This document shows positions 19,020-27,910 of a stretch of DNA of 64,000 nucleotides, in pieces (position 1 is the stretch's first letter; every line of letters begins with the position of its first letter). The DNA lies in assembly GCA_029027985.1 (NCBI GenBank), contig CP119076.1, positions 1,550,001 to 1,614,000 on the forward strand. Reading direction: 5' to 3'. The translations under genes and the position numbers were made by a program. The DNA comes from Klebsiella aerogenes. GTDB taxonomy: Bacteria; Pseudomonadota; Gammaproteobacteria; Enterobacterales; Enterobacteriaceae. The notes below the pieces were generated by a model. The model saw only the letters and a program-made list of their open reading frames with translations, had not been told where the DNA came from and ran no database searches.

Positions 19020-19995
19020 AACTTAAACGAAGCTTCAACAGCGAGGACTGCAGCGCATTCCAGTCAACATCAGATTCGGAAATCAGCTCGATGCGGCTAT
19101 CCGGCGGCGGCGCGTTTTGCGTTTCGATGTGCAGGTCGAGCCCCTGACGGTTGATGCGCACTAACCCTTCAGCAATGCGCATCACGCCTTTCACCCGGCC
19201 TACCGGCGCCAGACGCGCCCATTCCAACAGTCCGACGGTGTCGAATTGAGTATCGGCATCAAAAATCCAGCCGCAGGCATGGTATCCCTGGCCGCTATTC
19301 AGGCTGCGACGCCAGCGTTGATGCGCCGGGAGGCTTAACGCCGCCAAACCTTGTTTTTGCCCGTGGCTATGGACGTGGTCAGGGCTTGCCGGCAGCGGTG
19401 CGGTGTTGCGCCGCGGCAGGTCCAGCAGCGCGAGATCGAGCTCTCCCTGGGTAGTGCTCACCTGCAGGCGCTCGCCGGCATATTGTTGCCACCAGGCATC
19501 GAACGCGGCGCAGCTTTCCGGCGTCGCTCGATCGGCTTTGTTTGCGACGATCACATCGGCGGCAGCCAGTTGATCGCGGAAATTATCATTGGTGACGATC
19601 TTCTCTTCCAGCAGCTGACGCGGATCCAGAATGCACAGGGTGGCGCGCAGATCGATCCACGGTTCGTACACGGCGGCGGTCAGGATATCGAGGATTTGCT
19701 TCGGATGGCCAAGCCCGGTCGGCTCGATCAGCAGACGGTCAGGTTTCCCCTGGCGCAGCAGGGTGTTGAGTCCAACCTGCATCGGCAGGCCGTTGACGCA
19801 ACACATGCAGCCGCCGGGGATCTCTTTTAGCAACGCGCCGCTTTCCGCCAGCAGAGCGCCATCGATGCCGACTTCGCCGAATTCGTTGACCAGCACGGCC
19901 CATTTTTCATCCACAGGTTTGTGGGCCAGCAGATGAAGAATAGAGGTCGTCTTACCGCTGCCGAGAAATCCCGTGATCAGGTTAGTTTTGGTCAC
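19018..19995 (-). CDS. yeiR: Zinc-type COG0523 GTPase YeiR
   Basis: G3E-family metal-homeostasis GTPase. E. coli YeiR binds zinc and has zinc-stimulated GTPase activity. Walker A GFLGSGKTT is at residues 9-17, the metal-binding CxCC motif is in GGCMCCVNG, and the NKAD guanine-specificity motif follows, with a CobW C-terminal domain. The GTG at 19995 (325 residues) was chosen because GGAG lies eight bases upstream and the reading starts VTKTNLITGF like the orthologue. A longer in-frame ATG start would run through a likely Zur box. Probable role: delivering or sparing zinc under limitation. Confidence 0.94.
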   Translation of the reverse strand: MTKTNLITGFLGSGKTTSILHLLAHKPVDEKWAVLVNEFGEVGIDGALLAESGALLKEIPGGCMCCVNGLPMQVGLNTLLRQGKPDRLLIEPTGLGHPKQILDILTAAVYEPWIDLRATLCILDPRQLLEEKIVTNDNFRDQLAAADVIVANKADRATPESCAAFDAWWQQYAGERLQVSTTQGELDLALLDLPRRNTAPLPASPDHVHSHGQKQGLAALSLPAHQRWRRSLNSGQGYHACGWIFDADTQFDTVGLLEWARLAPVGRVKGVMRIAEGLVRINRQGLDLHIETQNAPPPDSRIELISESDVDWNALQSSLLKLRLS

Positions 19996-20010
19996 ATTTT
20001 CTCCAGCATA

Positions 20011-20033
20011 GAAATGTAATGTTGTAACAGTCG
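20011..20033. promoter_or_regulatory. Candidate Zur box upstream of yeiR
   Basis: A 23-bp stretch reading GAAATGT-AATGT-TGTAACA matches the enterobacterial Zur consensus (GAAATGTTATA, one base, TATAACATTTC) at about 16 of 22 fixed positions. It lies about 16-38 bases upstream of the yeiR start. COG0523 genes are common Zur targets. Match counted by eye. Confidence 0.45.
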
Positions 20034-20075
20034 AGACTATCCTGGCGAAAAAAAGGGGAAAAGAGAAGGGATACT

Positions 20076-20100
20076 GCGGACAGAAAAACATTCTGTCCGC
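20076..20100. terminator. Perfect hairpin downstream of yeiQ
   Basis: The perfect 10-bp stem GCGGACAGAA / TTCTGTCCGC has a five-base loop and sits 16 bases after the yeiQ stop. No T-run follows on the minus strand, so it may be an RNA-end stabilising hairpin or a weak terminator before yeiR. Confidence 0.55.
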
Positions 20101-20116
20101 TAAATAGCAGAAATTG

Positions 20117-21583
20117 TTAAGCGCGCAGCGCTCTGGCGACGGTTTCGCGAGCGCCAAGTTCCGCCAGTTGATGCCAGGCTACAGTGATATCTTCGACAAA
20201 CTGCGGGTTACCTGGCAGATCCTGACCAAATATCTCTTCCAGGCTGAGCAGGGCGCTGACGCGATCGTCTTGCGAGCTGGCGGCAACCAGCTGCTGGATT
20301 TTGTCGGCCAGCGGGTCGCGCACGTCAATTGCCTGTCCGGCGTCATCTACGCCGCTGACGTAGCGCATCCAACCGGCCACGCCCAGCGCCAGCAGCGGCC
20401 AGCGACTGCCGCGCGCGAGGTGGACGCGAATGCCGTCGAGCATACGTTGCGGCAGCTTTTGGCTGCCGTCCATGGCGATTTGCCAGGTGCGGTGCTTCAG
20501 CGCCGGGTTGGTGAAACGCGCGATCAGACTGTCGGCATAGGCGACCAAATCGACGCCGGTAATCGACAGCGTCGGCGCTTGTTCATCAAGCATCAGGCGG
20601 CGGGCGGCATGGCGGAAGGCCTCATCCTGCATACAGTCGCTGATGTGCGCCAGACCTGCCAGATAGCCCAACCAGGCGAGGAAAGAGTGGCTGCCGTTGA
20701 GCATGCGCAGCTTCATTTGCTCCCACGGTAGAACGTTATCGGTCATCTGTACGCCCGCCGTTTCCCAGGCTGGGCGCCCGGCGACGAAGTTATCTTCGAC
20801 GACCCATTGAATAAACGGCTCGCAACTGATGGCGCAGGGATCTTCAACGCCGATCACTGAGGCGATCTCCGCCAGAGATTCGTCGGTGGCCGCAGGGACG
20901 ATGCGGTCCACCATGGTGCCGGGGAAGCTGACATGTTCAGCAATCCAGGTTGCCAGCTCCGGGCTGCGTTTTTCCGCCATGCCGAGGACGGCATTTTTCA
21001 CCACGTGACCGTTGTCGGGAATGTTGTCGCAGGAGAGCACGGTGAACGGGGTCAGACCGCGTTCGCGGCGACGAGCGAGCGCTTCAACTAAAATACCGGG
21101 AGCGGACTGCGGAAGCGTCGGGTTTTCCAGATCGTGGACGATACGAGGCTGTGTTGCATCCAGCTTACCGGTAGCCGGATCGATGCAGTAGCCTTTCTCG
21201 GTGATGGTCAGCGAGACAATCGCGACCTGCGGTTCGCAAAATTTTTCGATAATCGCCGCCAGTGAATCCAGCTTAGCGTTCAGGCATTCATGTACCGCGC
21301 CGACGATAATCGGCTGGTTACCCCCGGCGCCTTTTTCCAGCACGGTAAACAGATGATCCTGTTGGCGAAGCTGACTCATCAGCTTATCGCCGCTAAACAG
21401 GCTGATTTCACAGATTCCCCAATCGCCGCCGCTGGTGTTGAGTACCCGGTCAGTCAGTAGCGCCTGGTGCGCGCGATGGAAAGCGCCGAAGCCAAAGTGC
21501 ACGATCCGCGAGCGTAGCTGGCGGCGATCGTACTGTGGAAATTGCACGCTTTCAGGCAGTGCGGCGGTAGCGATAGTTGTCAT
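20117..21583 (-). CDS. yeiQ: Fructuronate/mannitol dehydrogenase-family oxidoreductase YeiQ
   Basis: Long-chain polyol dehydrogenase related to UxuB (D-mannonate oxidoreductase/fructuronate reductase). The N-terminal NAD-binding segment RIVHFGFGAFHRAHQALL (about residues 25-42) and the catalytic-domain block VSFPGTMVDRIVPAATDESL are seen. The ATG at 21583 gives 488 residues, exactly the E. coli YeiQ length; a longer in-frame ATG at 21745 is rejected because it would run through the divergent promoter. It faces uxuA across 206 bp, so it probably supplies D-mannonate by reducing D-fructuronate. That substrate is inferred from family and context. Confidence 0.9.
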   Translation of the reverse strand: MTTIATAALPESVQFPQYDRRQLRSRIVHFGFGAFHRAHQALLTDRVLNTSGGDWGICEISLFSGDKLMSQLRQQDHLFTVLEKGAGGNQPIIVGAVHECLNAKLDSLAAIIEKFCEPQVAIVSLTITEKGYCIDPATGKLDATQPRIVHDLENPTLPQSAPGILVEALARRRERGLTPFTVLSCDNIPDNGHVVKNAVLGMAEKRSPELATWIAEHVSFPGTMVDRIVPAATDESLAEIASVIGVEDPCAISCEPFIQWVVEDNFVAGRPAWETAGVQMTDNVLPWEQMKLRMLNGSHSFLAWLGYLAGLAHISDCMQDEAFRHAARRLMLDEQAPTLSITGVDLVAYADSLIARFTNPALKHRTWQIAMDGSQKLPQRMLDGIRVHLARGSRWPLLALGVAGWMRYVSGVDDAGQAIDVRDPLADKIQQLVAASSQDDRVSALLSLEEIFGQDLPGNPQFVEDITVAWHQLAELGARETVARALRA

Positions 21584-21645
21584 CTTTATACACCTGATTA
21601 ACCAATGATTAACATCATGCAGTGTAAAGTTATATGACAGCAATT

Positions 21646-21666
21646 TAAATTGGTAAGCCGAATTTA
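21646..21666. promoter_or_regulatory. Partial ExuR/UxuR-like half-site
   Basis: AAATTGGTA followed by GCCGAATTT resembles the ExuR/UxuR consensus AAATTGGTATACCAATTT, with a one-base longer and imperfect right half. It is about 65 bases upstream of yeiQ. Weaker than the site at 21757. Confidence 0.35.
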
Positions 21667-21756
21667 TCCACTTAGTGTGAGCTGGATCAATCAATGCAGC
21701 GGGCGAAATTGACCATCCACCAGAAGCATGTATGGTAGTCGTCATAATGTTTCATA

Positions 21757-21775
21757 TTATTGGTATAACAACTTT
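21757..21775. promoter_or_regulatory. Candidate ExuR/UxuR operator upstream of uxuA
   Basis: TTATTGGTATAACAACTTT closely follows the GntR-family ExuR/UxuR operator pattern (ATTGGTATACCAAT). It ends 14 bases before the uxuA start codon, where a bound repressor would block initiation. Not experimentally shown for this genome. Confidence 0.5.
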
Positions 21776-21789
21776 GAGAGGGCATTGCG

Positions 21790-22980
21790 ATGGAGCAAAC
21801 CTGGCGTTGGTATGGACCGAATGATCCGGTATCGCTTGATGATGTGCGCCAGGCGGGCGCTACGGGCGTCGTGACTGCGTTGCACCACATTCCGAATGGC
21901 CAGGTCTGGCCGCTTGCAGAAATTCAACAGCGTCTGGCGCTGTTGGCGGAAAAGGGTCTGAGCTGGTCGGTGGTGGAAAGTATCCCGGTGCATGAGGATA
22001 TCAAAACCCACAGCGGGGAATATGAGACCTGGATTGCCAACTATCAACAGAGCATCCGCAACCTGGCGGCCTGCGGTATTGATACCGTTTGCTATAACTT
22101 CATGCCGATTCTGGACTGGACGCGTACCGATCTGGAATACCAACTGGCTGACGGCTCCAAAGCGCTGCGTTTTGACCAGATTGCGTTTGCCGCTTTTGAG
22201 TTGCATATCCTCAAGCGCCCCGGCGCGGCGGCGGATTACAGCGATGAAGAGCAGCAGCAGGCTGAAGCTTACTTCAGCGCAATGAGCGCGGCGGATATCG
22301 AGAAACTGACCCGCAATATCATTGCCGGTCTGCCGGGAGCGGAAGAGGGCTATACCCTCGATCAATTCCGCGCTCGTCTGGCGGAGTACGATCACATTGA
22401 TAAAGCGCAGCTGCGTGAGAACATGGCCTACTTCCTGCGCGCGATTGTGCCGGTGTGTGAAGAAGTTGGCGTACGTCTGGCGGTCCACCCGGACGATCCG
22501 CCGCGTCCAATCCTCGGTCTGCCGCGTATCGTCTCAACCATTGAAGATATGCAGTGGCTGAAAGAGACGGTAGATAGCATTTATAACGGCTTCACCATGT
22601 GTACTGGATCCTATGGCGTGCGCGCTGATAACGATCTGGTGAAGATGGTGGAAACCTTTGGCGATCGCATTCACTTCACTCATCTGCGTTCAACCTGTCG
22701 TGAAACGAATCCAAAAACCTTCCACGAGGCGGCGCACCTGAACGGCGATGTCAATATGGTGGCGGTGGTGAATGCGATCCTGAGCGAAGAGCTGCGCCGT
22801 AAAAAAGTCGGCGATCTGCGCCCGATCCCGTTCCGTCCGGATCATGGTCATCAGATGCTTGACGATCTGCGTAAGAAAACCAATCCGGGTTATTCGGCGA
22901 TTGGCCGCCTGAAAGGGATGGCAGAAGTACGCGGCGTAGAGCTGGCGCTGAAAATGACCAAATACCCTGAATTGCTGTAA
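21790..22980 (+). CDS. uxuA: Mannonate dehydratase
   Basis: Converts D-mannonate to 2-keto-3-deoxy-D-gluconate in glucuronate and fructuronate breakdown (cytoplasmic, Fe/Mn dependent, xylose-isomerase-like TIM barrel). The 396 residues begin [19 protein letters not shown] and keep family blocks such as [18 protein letters not shown] and FRPDHGHQM. The ribosome binding site GAGAGGG precedes the ATG. In E. coli uxuA is in uxuAB at another locus; here it pairs divergently with yeiQ. Followed by a REP-type repeat array. Confidence 0.96.
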   Translation: MEQTWRWYGPNDPVSLDDVRQAGATGVVTALHHIPNGQVWPLAEIQQRLALLAEKGLSWSVVESIPVHEDIKTHSGEYETWIANYQQSIRNLAACGIDTVCYNFMPILDWTRTDLEYQLADGSKALRFDQIAFAAFELHILKRPGAAADYSDEEQQQAEAYFSAMSAADIEKLTRNIIAGLPGAEEGYTLDQFRARLAEYDHIDKAQLRENMAYFLRAIVPVCEEVGVRLAVHPDDPPRPILGLPRIVSTIEDMQWLKETVDSIYNGFTMCTGSYGVRADNDLVKMVETFGDRIHFTHLRSTCRETNPKTFHEAAHLNGDVNMVAVVNAILSEELRRKKVGDLRPIPFRPDHGHQMLDDLRKKTNPGYSAIGRLKGMAEVRGVELALKMTKYPELL

Positions 22981-22995
22981 ATATTGTAGGAAGAA

Positions 22996-23270
22996 TGCCC
23001 GGCCGGGCTACGGTTTGGTCGTTTGGTAGCCCGGGCCAGGCGTCAGCCGTCACCCGGGGGTTTTCCCTGCTCGCGCTGCGCTTAGCAGGGCTACGGTTCT
23101 GCACCGTCCGGTAGCCCGGGTCAGGCGTCAGCCGTCACCCGGGGGTTTTCCCTGCTCGCGCTACGCTTAGCAGGGCTACGGTTTTGCGCCGTCCGGTAGC
23201 CCGGATGAGGCGCGTAGCGTCGCTATCCGGGAACGGAGCCGGCCTGCGCGACGCAGAGCCGGGTTACCGT
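22996..23270. repeat. Tandem 85-bp BIME/REP repeat array
   Basis: Two full 85-bp units start at 23026 and 23111 and differ at only four positions. A third, diverged partial unit starts at 23196, and a fragment lies before the first. Each full unit has two inverted-repeat modules, GCCCGGG...CCCGGG and CCCTGC...GCAGGG, the architecture of bacterial interspersed mosaic elements. It fills the gap between uxuA and the convergent efpL and has no open reading frame of its own. It probably acts at the RNA level or binds gyrase/IHF as other BIMEs do. Confidence 0.85.
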
Positions 23271-23283
23271 CAGGCACGGGACG

Positions 23284-23856
23284 TTAGTCCGCGCGGCCCA
23301 TATAGCGGCATTCTTCGATATGAATGCGGATTTTCTCACCGCTGGTCAGGTATTCCGGAACCTGAATCACCAGACCGGTGCTCAGGGTTGCTGGCTTGGT
23401 GCGCGAGCTGGCGGAGGCGCCTTTGATGCCCGGTGCGGTTTCAACGATTTCCAGATCTACCGTCTGCGGCAGCTCCAGCGCCAGCAGTTGGCCATCCCAG
23501 GTCAAAACCTGCATATCCGGCATACCGCCTTCTGGGATAAACTGCAGCTCTTCTTCGATCTGCTCTTTGGTGAAGGTATACGGGGTATAGTCTTCTTTAT
23601 CCATGAACACGTATTCGTTGCCGTCGATGTAGGAGAAATCAACGAAACGGCGGGTCAGGGTCACAGTATCGACGATGTCGTCACCTTTGAAGCGCTCTTC
23701 TACTTTCAGGCCGGTACGCACGTCGGAAAAACGCATTTTGTACAGCGTTGCTGCGCCACGGGCGCTAGGAGACTGAATATCAATGTTTTTAACAATCAGC
23801 AGTTTGCCGTTGTAATTCAGCACCATACCTTTTTTAATTTCATTCGCTCTTGGCAT
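23284..23856 (-). CDS. efpL: Elongation factor P-like protein EfpL (YeiP)
   Basis: EF-P paralogue that relieves ribosome stalling on polyproline and related motifs. The start [20 protein letters not shown] gives 190 residues, the exact orthologue length; a longer in-frame ATG at 24261 is rejected because it would cover the divergent yeiW. Domain I (KOW-like), OB-fold domains II and III and the C-terminal [18 protein letters not shown] are present. Position 33 lies in the loop [11 protein letters not shown], where EfpL has Arg rather than the modified Lys of EF-P. Confidence 0.95.
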   Translation of the reverse strand: MPRANEIKKGMVLNYNGKLLIVKNIDIQSPSARGAATLYKMRFSDVRTGLKVEERFKGDDIVDTVTLTRRFVDFSYIDGNEYVFMDKEDYTPYTFTKEQIEEELQFIPEGGMPDMQVLTWDGQLLALELPQTVDLEIVETAPGIKGASASSRTKPATLSTGLVIQVPEYLTSGEKIRIHIEECRYMGRAD

Positions 23857-24061
23857 TGCAGTAATCCTGTCACTTAAAGGGTCAAAAATATCGCGTAAAA
23901 CTACTCGCGCCGGGCCTTCCAGGCAAGCGGAATTCGCGACTTTTGCTATCTCCAGGCAAATCTCTGAAGGATGCGGCTGAAAACGCGGTATCCTCAGCTT
24001 CAGCTTTCCTGACGAGCGATATTTTGCTACTGTCCGCCCCCCACTCATTAAGGAGTCAGGT

Positions 24062-24316
24062 ATGGAATGTCGCCCGGACTGCGGAGCCTGTTGCACTGCG
24101 CCGTCCATCTCAAGCCCCATTCCCGGAATGCCTGACGGCAAGCCGGCAAACACCCCGTGCGTGCAGCTCGATGAACATCTGCGCTGCAAGATTTTTACCT
24201 CGCCGCTGCGCCCGAAAGTTTGCGCCGGTTTACAGCCGGCGGCGGAAATGTGCAGCAGCACGCGTCAGCAGGCAATGGCCTATCTTATCCATCTCGAAGC
24301 GTTGACTGCGCCCTAA
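24062..24316 (+). CDS. yeiW: YkgJ-type cysteine cluster protein YeiW
   Basis: Short 84-residue protein of the UPF0153/YkgJ family. The N-terminal cluster CRPDCGACC (Cys3, 7, 10 and 11) plus Cys at about 33, 42 and 54 suggest metal, probably zinc or Fe-S, binding; the biochemical role is unknown. AAGGAG precedes the ATG. It is divergent from efpL and its 3' end overlaps the convergent setB stop by four bases. Confidence 0.88.
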   Translation: MECRPDCGACCTAPSISSPIPGMPDGKPANTPCVQLDEHLRCKIFTSPLRPKVCAGLQPAAEMCSSTRQQAMAYLIHLEALTAP

Positions 24317-25494
24317 ACGTCTTTAATACGCCACAGGCAGCCCTGGGCGATAACTCCCATCACCAGCGCTATCCAGAACACTGCGTGATAGCTCCAGATT
24401 TCCGCGACCACGCCCGCCAGCGAACCGGCGATGATCCAGCCGACGCGGGTGGTGTTGGTATACAACGTGGTCGCCGCGCCCGCCTGACCCGGCATGAGAT
24501 CCTGAAAATAGAGCATCCCGATACCGGCGAGGATACCGATGTAAATCGCGTTCAGCGCCTGCATTGCCAGCAGCAGAGCCGGGGTATGAACGGTTAGCAT
24601 ACCGACATAAAACAGTAGCCCGGCAACGGCGGCGATCCGCATCAGGAAGCGTTTGCCAAAGCGTTTAGCGTAGTAACCGGCGATCAGCATGGTAGGAATT
24701 TCCAGACCGGCGGCAGTGCCCATCATCAACCCGGCCAATTTCTCTGGTAGATGCAGTTCATCAATGATAAACAGCGGCATGTTAATGATGTACAGGCTGT
24801 TGGTGCCCCACATTAACGTACAGATGCTGAACAGCAGCAGCGCATCGCGGCGGTTGCTGCGCGGCGCTTCAAGATGGCCGACGGCGGTTTTGCCTTCCTT
24901 ACGCATGCTGGGCAGGAAAAACCAGACCATCAACGCGCAGACGATAAACGCCGCGGCGGCGCTGAGGTACATCACGGCAAAGCCGAAGCCCATCGCCAGC
25001 GCATAGGCCAGCGGCGGCCCAATGACCCACGCCAGCGACACCTGAGCGCGCAGAATCGAGCTGAACATGACCGCTTCGCGTCCGGTTTTATCGGCATGCT
25101 CACGAGCGAGGGCGAACATCTGCGGGTTGGCGGTAGAGCCGAAGCTGCTGAGGAAGACGCCGACAAACAGCAGAATAAAGTAGTTGCGGTTCCAGGCGAA
25201 CAGCGCACAGGCCAGCATGCCCAGCAGGCAGCAGACGACGATCAGCTGTTTCCGATCGCCTTTGCGGTCGGAACGTCCGGCGAGAAACTGGCTCACCAGA
25301 ATACCGATCACTGCGCTACCGGTAAAAAAGAAGCCGACCATGGCCGGGCGCACGTGCACCTCGTTGGTCAGAAACAGGCTCAGGGTCGGGGTTTGCAATG
25401 CCCCGGCGATCCCCGTCAGGAAAGCGACGATCAAAAAGGCGGAAGAGGTCAGGTCAAATCCGCGGCGGGGAAGGGCGGCGCTACTGTTCTGCAT
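24313..25494 (-). CDS. setB: Sugar efflux transporter SetB
   Basis: MFS exporter of the SET family, with lactose and glucose efflux known for E. coli SetB. The 393 residues hold about 12 membrane segments. The SET-type start [20 protein letters not shown] and the TM2-TM3 loop [14 protein letters not shown] are clear. Same context as E. coli: yeiW on one side and divergent fruBKA on the other. The physiological substrate here is uncertain. Confidence 0.93.
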   Translation of the reverse strand: MQNSSAALPRRGFDLTSSAFLIVAFLTGIAGALQTPTLSLFLTNEVHVRPAMVGFFFTGSAVIGILVSQFLAGRSDRKGDRKQLIVVCCLLGMLACALFAWNRNYFILLFVGVFLSSFGSTANPQMFALAREHADKTGREAVMFSSILRAQVSLAWVIGPPLAYALAMGFGFAVMYLSAAAAFIVCALMVWFFLPSMRKEGKTAVGHLEAPRSNRRDALLLFSICTLMWGTNSLYIINMPLFIIDELHLPEKLAGLMMGTAAGLEIPTMLIAGYYAKRFGKRFLMRIAAVAGLLFYVGMLTVHTPALLLAMQALNAIYIGILAGIGMLYFQDLMPGQAGAATTLYTNTTRVGWIIAGSLAGVVAEIWSYHAVFWIALVMGVIAQGCLWRIKDV

Positions 25495-25725
25495 GCTGGA
25501 ATGTCGATGGTTTCAGGAGACGCGAAGTTTACGCCGACACTCATAAAATGAACAGTGGTATGGCACGAAAAATTAAAAAGGCGTTTCAAATTATGTCGTT
25601 CAGCAAAAAGCTGAAGCGGCATGCGTTTTTGATCCTGTGCTTCAGCAAAAATGTGCGGTATCTCTAAATTCTGTCATCAGGCCGCGGAGTTTTCTTGCGC
25701 AGTGCACAATAAAGGTACAGACTAA

Positions 25726-25740
25726 TTGAAACGTTTCAGC
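25726..25740. promoter_or_regulatory. Cra (FruR) operator O1 upstream of fruB
   Basis: TTGAAACGTTTCAGC fits the Cra consensus (GCTGAATCGTTTCA, read on the opposite strand). Cra binding at two sites upstream of fruBKA and its relief by fructose 1-phosphate is established in E. coli. Confidence 0.8.
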
Positions 25741-25790
25741 GTCATCAGGTTATTATGCCATCATCGGGTGACGTATTTTTTCTCAGGTTA

Positions 25791-25804
25791 GCTGAAACGA
25801 TTCA
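25791..25804. promoter_or_regulatory. Cra (FruR) operator O2 upstream of fruB
   Basis: GCTGAAACGATTCA is close to the Cra consensus and ends 20 bases before the fruB start. Together with the site at 25726 it reproduces the two-operator arrangement of the E. coli fru operon. Confidence 0.8.
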
Positions 25805-25824
25805 ATTCAGCAGAGAGGAGAACT

Positions 25825-26955
25825 ATGTTCCAGTTATCTGTACAGGATATCCATCCCGGCCAACAGGCCGCGAATAAAGAAGAGGCAATACGTCAGATTG
25901 CTTCCGCGCTGGTGAGTGCGGGCAATGTGGCGGACGGCTACGTTAACGGCATGCTGGCACGCGAACAGCAGACCTCCACTTTCCTTGGCAACGGCATTGC
26001 GATTCCTCACGGCACCACCGATACCCGCGATCAGGTGTTGAAAACCGGCGTGCAGGTGTATCAGTTCCCGCAGGGCGTGACCTGGGGTGAAGGGCAGACT
26101 GCTTATGTTGCTATCGGTATCGCCGCTAGCTCTGACGAGCACCTCGGGCTGCTGCGCCAACTTACGCACGTCCTGAGCGACGACTCGGTTGCCGAGCAGC
26201 TGAAAACCGTGACCACGGCTGAAGAGTTGCGCGCCCTGTTGATGGGAGAAAAGCAGAGCGAAGCGCTGAAGCTCGATAACGAGACGCTGAGTCTGGACGT
26301 GGTCGCTAACGATCTGCTGACGTTGCAGGCGTTGAACGCCGCGCGGTTGAAAGAAGCGGGGGCGGTCAGCGCCGAGTTTGTCAGCCGTGCCATTAATGAC
26401 GCGCCGCTGAACCTGGGCCAGGGTATCTGGCTGAACGACTGCGCGGCAGGCAATCTGCGCAGCGCCGTGGCCGTCAGCCGCGCTGCTAACGCTTTTACCA
26501 CCGACGAACAGCCGGTTGCGTTGCTGGTCACCGTCGCGATGGCCGATGAGCAGCCGACGCCGGTACTTCAGCGCCTGGGAAATCTGCTCATTGATAAAAA
26601 AGCAGACCACCTGCTGAAGGCCGATGCCGCCACGCTGCTGGCGCTGCTGACCCGCGACGACGCCGTGGCTGAAGATGTGCTGAACGCGGAGTTTGTCGTA
26701 CGTAACGAGCATGGCCTGCATGCCCGTCCGGGCACCATGTTGGTTAATACGATTAAACAATTCTCCAGCGACATTACCGTCACCAACCTTGATGGTTCCG
26801 GCAAACCGGCTAATGGCCGCAGCCTGATGAAGGTGGTGGCGCTGGGTGTGAAAAAAGGTCACCGTCTGCGTTTTACCGCGCAGGGTGAAGATGCGCAACA
26901 AGCGCTGGATGCGATTGGCGAAGCAATCGCCGCAGGCCTTGGGGAGGGCGCATAA
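25825..26955 (+). CDS. fruB: Fructose PTS diphosphoryl transfer protein (EIIA-FPr)
   Basis: Cytoplasmic phosphocarrier that passes phosphate from EI to FruA. The N-terminal EIIA-Fru domain carries the phosphorylated His62 in IAIPHGTT, a central M domain follows, and the C-terminal HPr-like domain has His299 in [11 protein letters not shown]. The length of 376 residues is the same as E. coli FruB. SD GAGAGGAG. The stop codon is immediately followed by the fruK ATG, indicating one operon fruBKA. Confidence 0.97.
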   Translation: MFQLSVQDIHPGQQAANKEEAIRQIASALVSAGNVADGYVNGMLAREQQTSTFLGNGIAIPHGTTDTRDQVLKTGVQVYQFPQGVTWGEGQTAYVAIGIAASSDEHLGLLRQLTHVLSDDSVAEQLKTVTTAEELRALLMGEKQSEALKLDNETLSLDVVANDLLTLQALNAARLKEAGAVSAEFVSRAINDAPLNLGQGIWLNDCAAGNLRSAVAVSRAANAFTTDEQPVALLVTVAMADEQPTPVLQRLGNLLIDKKADHLLKADAATLLALLTRDDAVAEDVLNAEFVVRNEHGLHARPGTMLVNTIKQFSSDITVTNLDGSGKPANGRSLMKVVALGVKKGHRLRFTAQGEDAQQALDAIGEAIAAGLGEGA

Positions 26956-27894
26956 ATGAGCAGACGTGTAGCAACAATTACTTTAAACCCGGCGTACGAT
27001 CTGGTGGGTTTTACCCCGGAAGTCGAACGCGGGGAAGTGAACCTGGTACGTACCACCGGCCTGCACGCAGCAGGCAAGGGCATCAACGTGGCGAAAGTGC
27101 TGAAAGATCTCGGCATCGACGTTACTGTCGGCGGCTTCCTTGGTAAAGACAATCAGGACGGCTTCCAGCAGTTGTTCAGCGAACTGGGTATCGCCAACCG
27201 CTTCCAGGTGGTGCAGGGGCGTACCCGTATCAACGTCAAGCTGACGGAAAAAGACGGTGAAGTGACCGATTTCAACTTCTCCGGTTTTGAAGTGACCCCA
27301 GCAGACTGGGAGCGCTTCGTGACGGATTCACTGAGCTGGCTGGGCCAGTTCGACATGGTTTGCGTCAGCGGCAGTCTGCCGTCCGGCGTTAGCCCGGAAG
27401 CTTTCACCGACTGGATGACGCGTCTGCGCAGCCAGTGCCCGTGCATTATTTTCGATAGCAGCCGCGAAGCGCTGGTGGCCGGGCTGAAAGCCGCGCCGTG
27501 GCTGGTTAAGCCAAATCGTCGCGAGCTGGAAATCTGGGCTGGCCGCAAGCTGCTTGAAATGCAAGACGTGATCGAAGCCGCCCATGCGCTACGTGAACAG
27601 GGGATTGCCCACGTGGTGATTTCGCTGGGCGAAGAGGGCGCGCTGTGGGTCAATGCCTCCGGCGAGTGGATTGCCAAGCCGCCTTCCGTTGAAGTAGTCA
27701 GTACCGTCGGCGCCGGTGATTCTATGGTTGGCGGCCTGATATACGGCCTGCTGATGCGTGAATCCAGCGAGCACACGCTGCGTCTGGCGACAGCCGTCGC
27801 CGCCCTGGCGGTGAGCCAGAGCAACGTTGGCATTACCGATCGTACCCAGTTGGCCGCAATGATGGCGCGCGTCGACTTACAACCCTTTAATTAA
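26956..27894 (+). CDS. fruK: 1-phosphofructokinase
   Basis: Phosphorylates fructose 1-phosphate to fructose 1,6-bisphosphate. PfkB-family kinase of 312 residues with the N-terminal TLNPAYDLVGF and GINVAKVLKDLG blocks and the C-terminal signature VSTVGAGDSMVGG holding the catalytic Asp. It abuts fruB without a spacer and precedes fruA by 16 bases. Confidence 0.97.
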   Translation: MSRRVATITLNPAYDLVGFTPEVERGEVNLVRTTGLHAAGKGINVAKVLKDLGIDVTVGGFLGKDNQDGFQQLFSELGIANRFQVVQGRTRINVKLTEKDGEVTDFNFSGFEVTPADWERFVTDSLSWLGQFDMVCVSGSLPSGVSPEAFTDWMTRLRSQCPCIIFDSSREALVAGLKAAPWLVKPNRRELEIWAGRKLLEMQDVIEAAHALREQGIAHVVISLGEEGALWVNASGEWIAKPPSVEVVSTVGAGDSMVGGLIYGLLMRESSEHTLRLATAVAALAVSQSNVGITDRTQLAAMMARVDLQPFN

Positions 27895-27910
27895 CAGCAG
27901 GAGAGGCATA

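Larger units (their letters stand above)
25495..25824. promoter_or_regulatory. Divergent setB/fruB control region
   Basis: 330 bp containing two Cra-type sites near fruB, a perfect TTCAGC-AAAAA-GCTGAA hairpin (25599-25615) and a second TTCAGCAAAAA copy (25641-25651). A short plus-strand reading frame of about 39 codons (25548-25667) covers the hairpin copies; I do not accept it as a gene without further evidence. Confidence 0.5.

Noticed and set aside
19996-20157. N-terminal extension of yeiR
   Set aside because: The orthologue starts with the TNLITGF segment behind a good GGAG. The extension contains a hairpin and the Zur-like box, and overlaps the end of yeiQ.
21676-21691. CRP site in the yeiQ/uxuA region
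   Set aside because: TGTGA is present but the right half is TCAAT, so the match is too weak to list as a feature.
21584-21745. N-terminal extension of yeiQ
   Set aside because: Adds 54 residues without counterpart and covers the regulatory region shared with uxuA.
22996-23270. CRISPR-like array
   Set aside because: Only two full 85-bp units with head-to-tail contact and no unique spacers; no cas genes nearby. It fits a BIME.
23857-24261. N-terminal extension of efpL to 324 or more residues
   Set aside because: Would overlap the divergent yeiW and both promoters. EfpL orthologues start at MPRANE.
25834-26901. 355-codon minus-strand frame across fruB
   Set aside because: Antisense to fruB, which has both phospho-His sites in the expected positions. 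No ribosome binding site or domain in the shadow.
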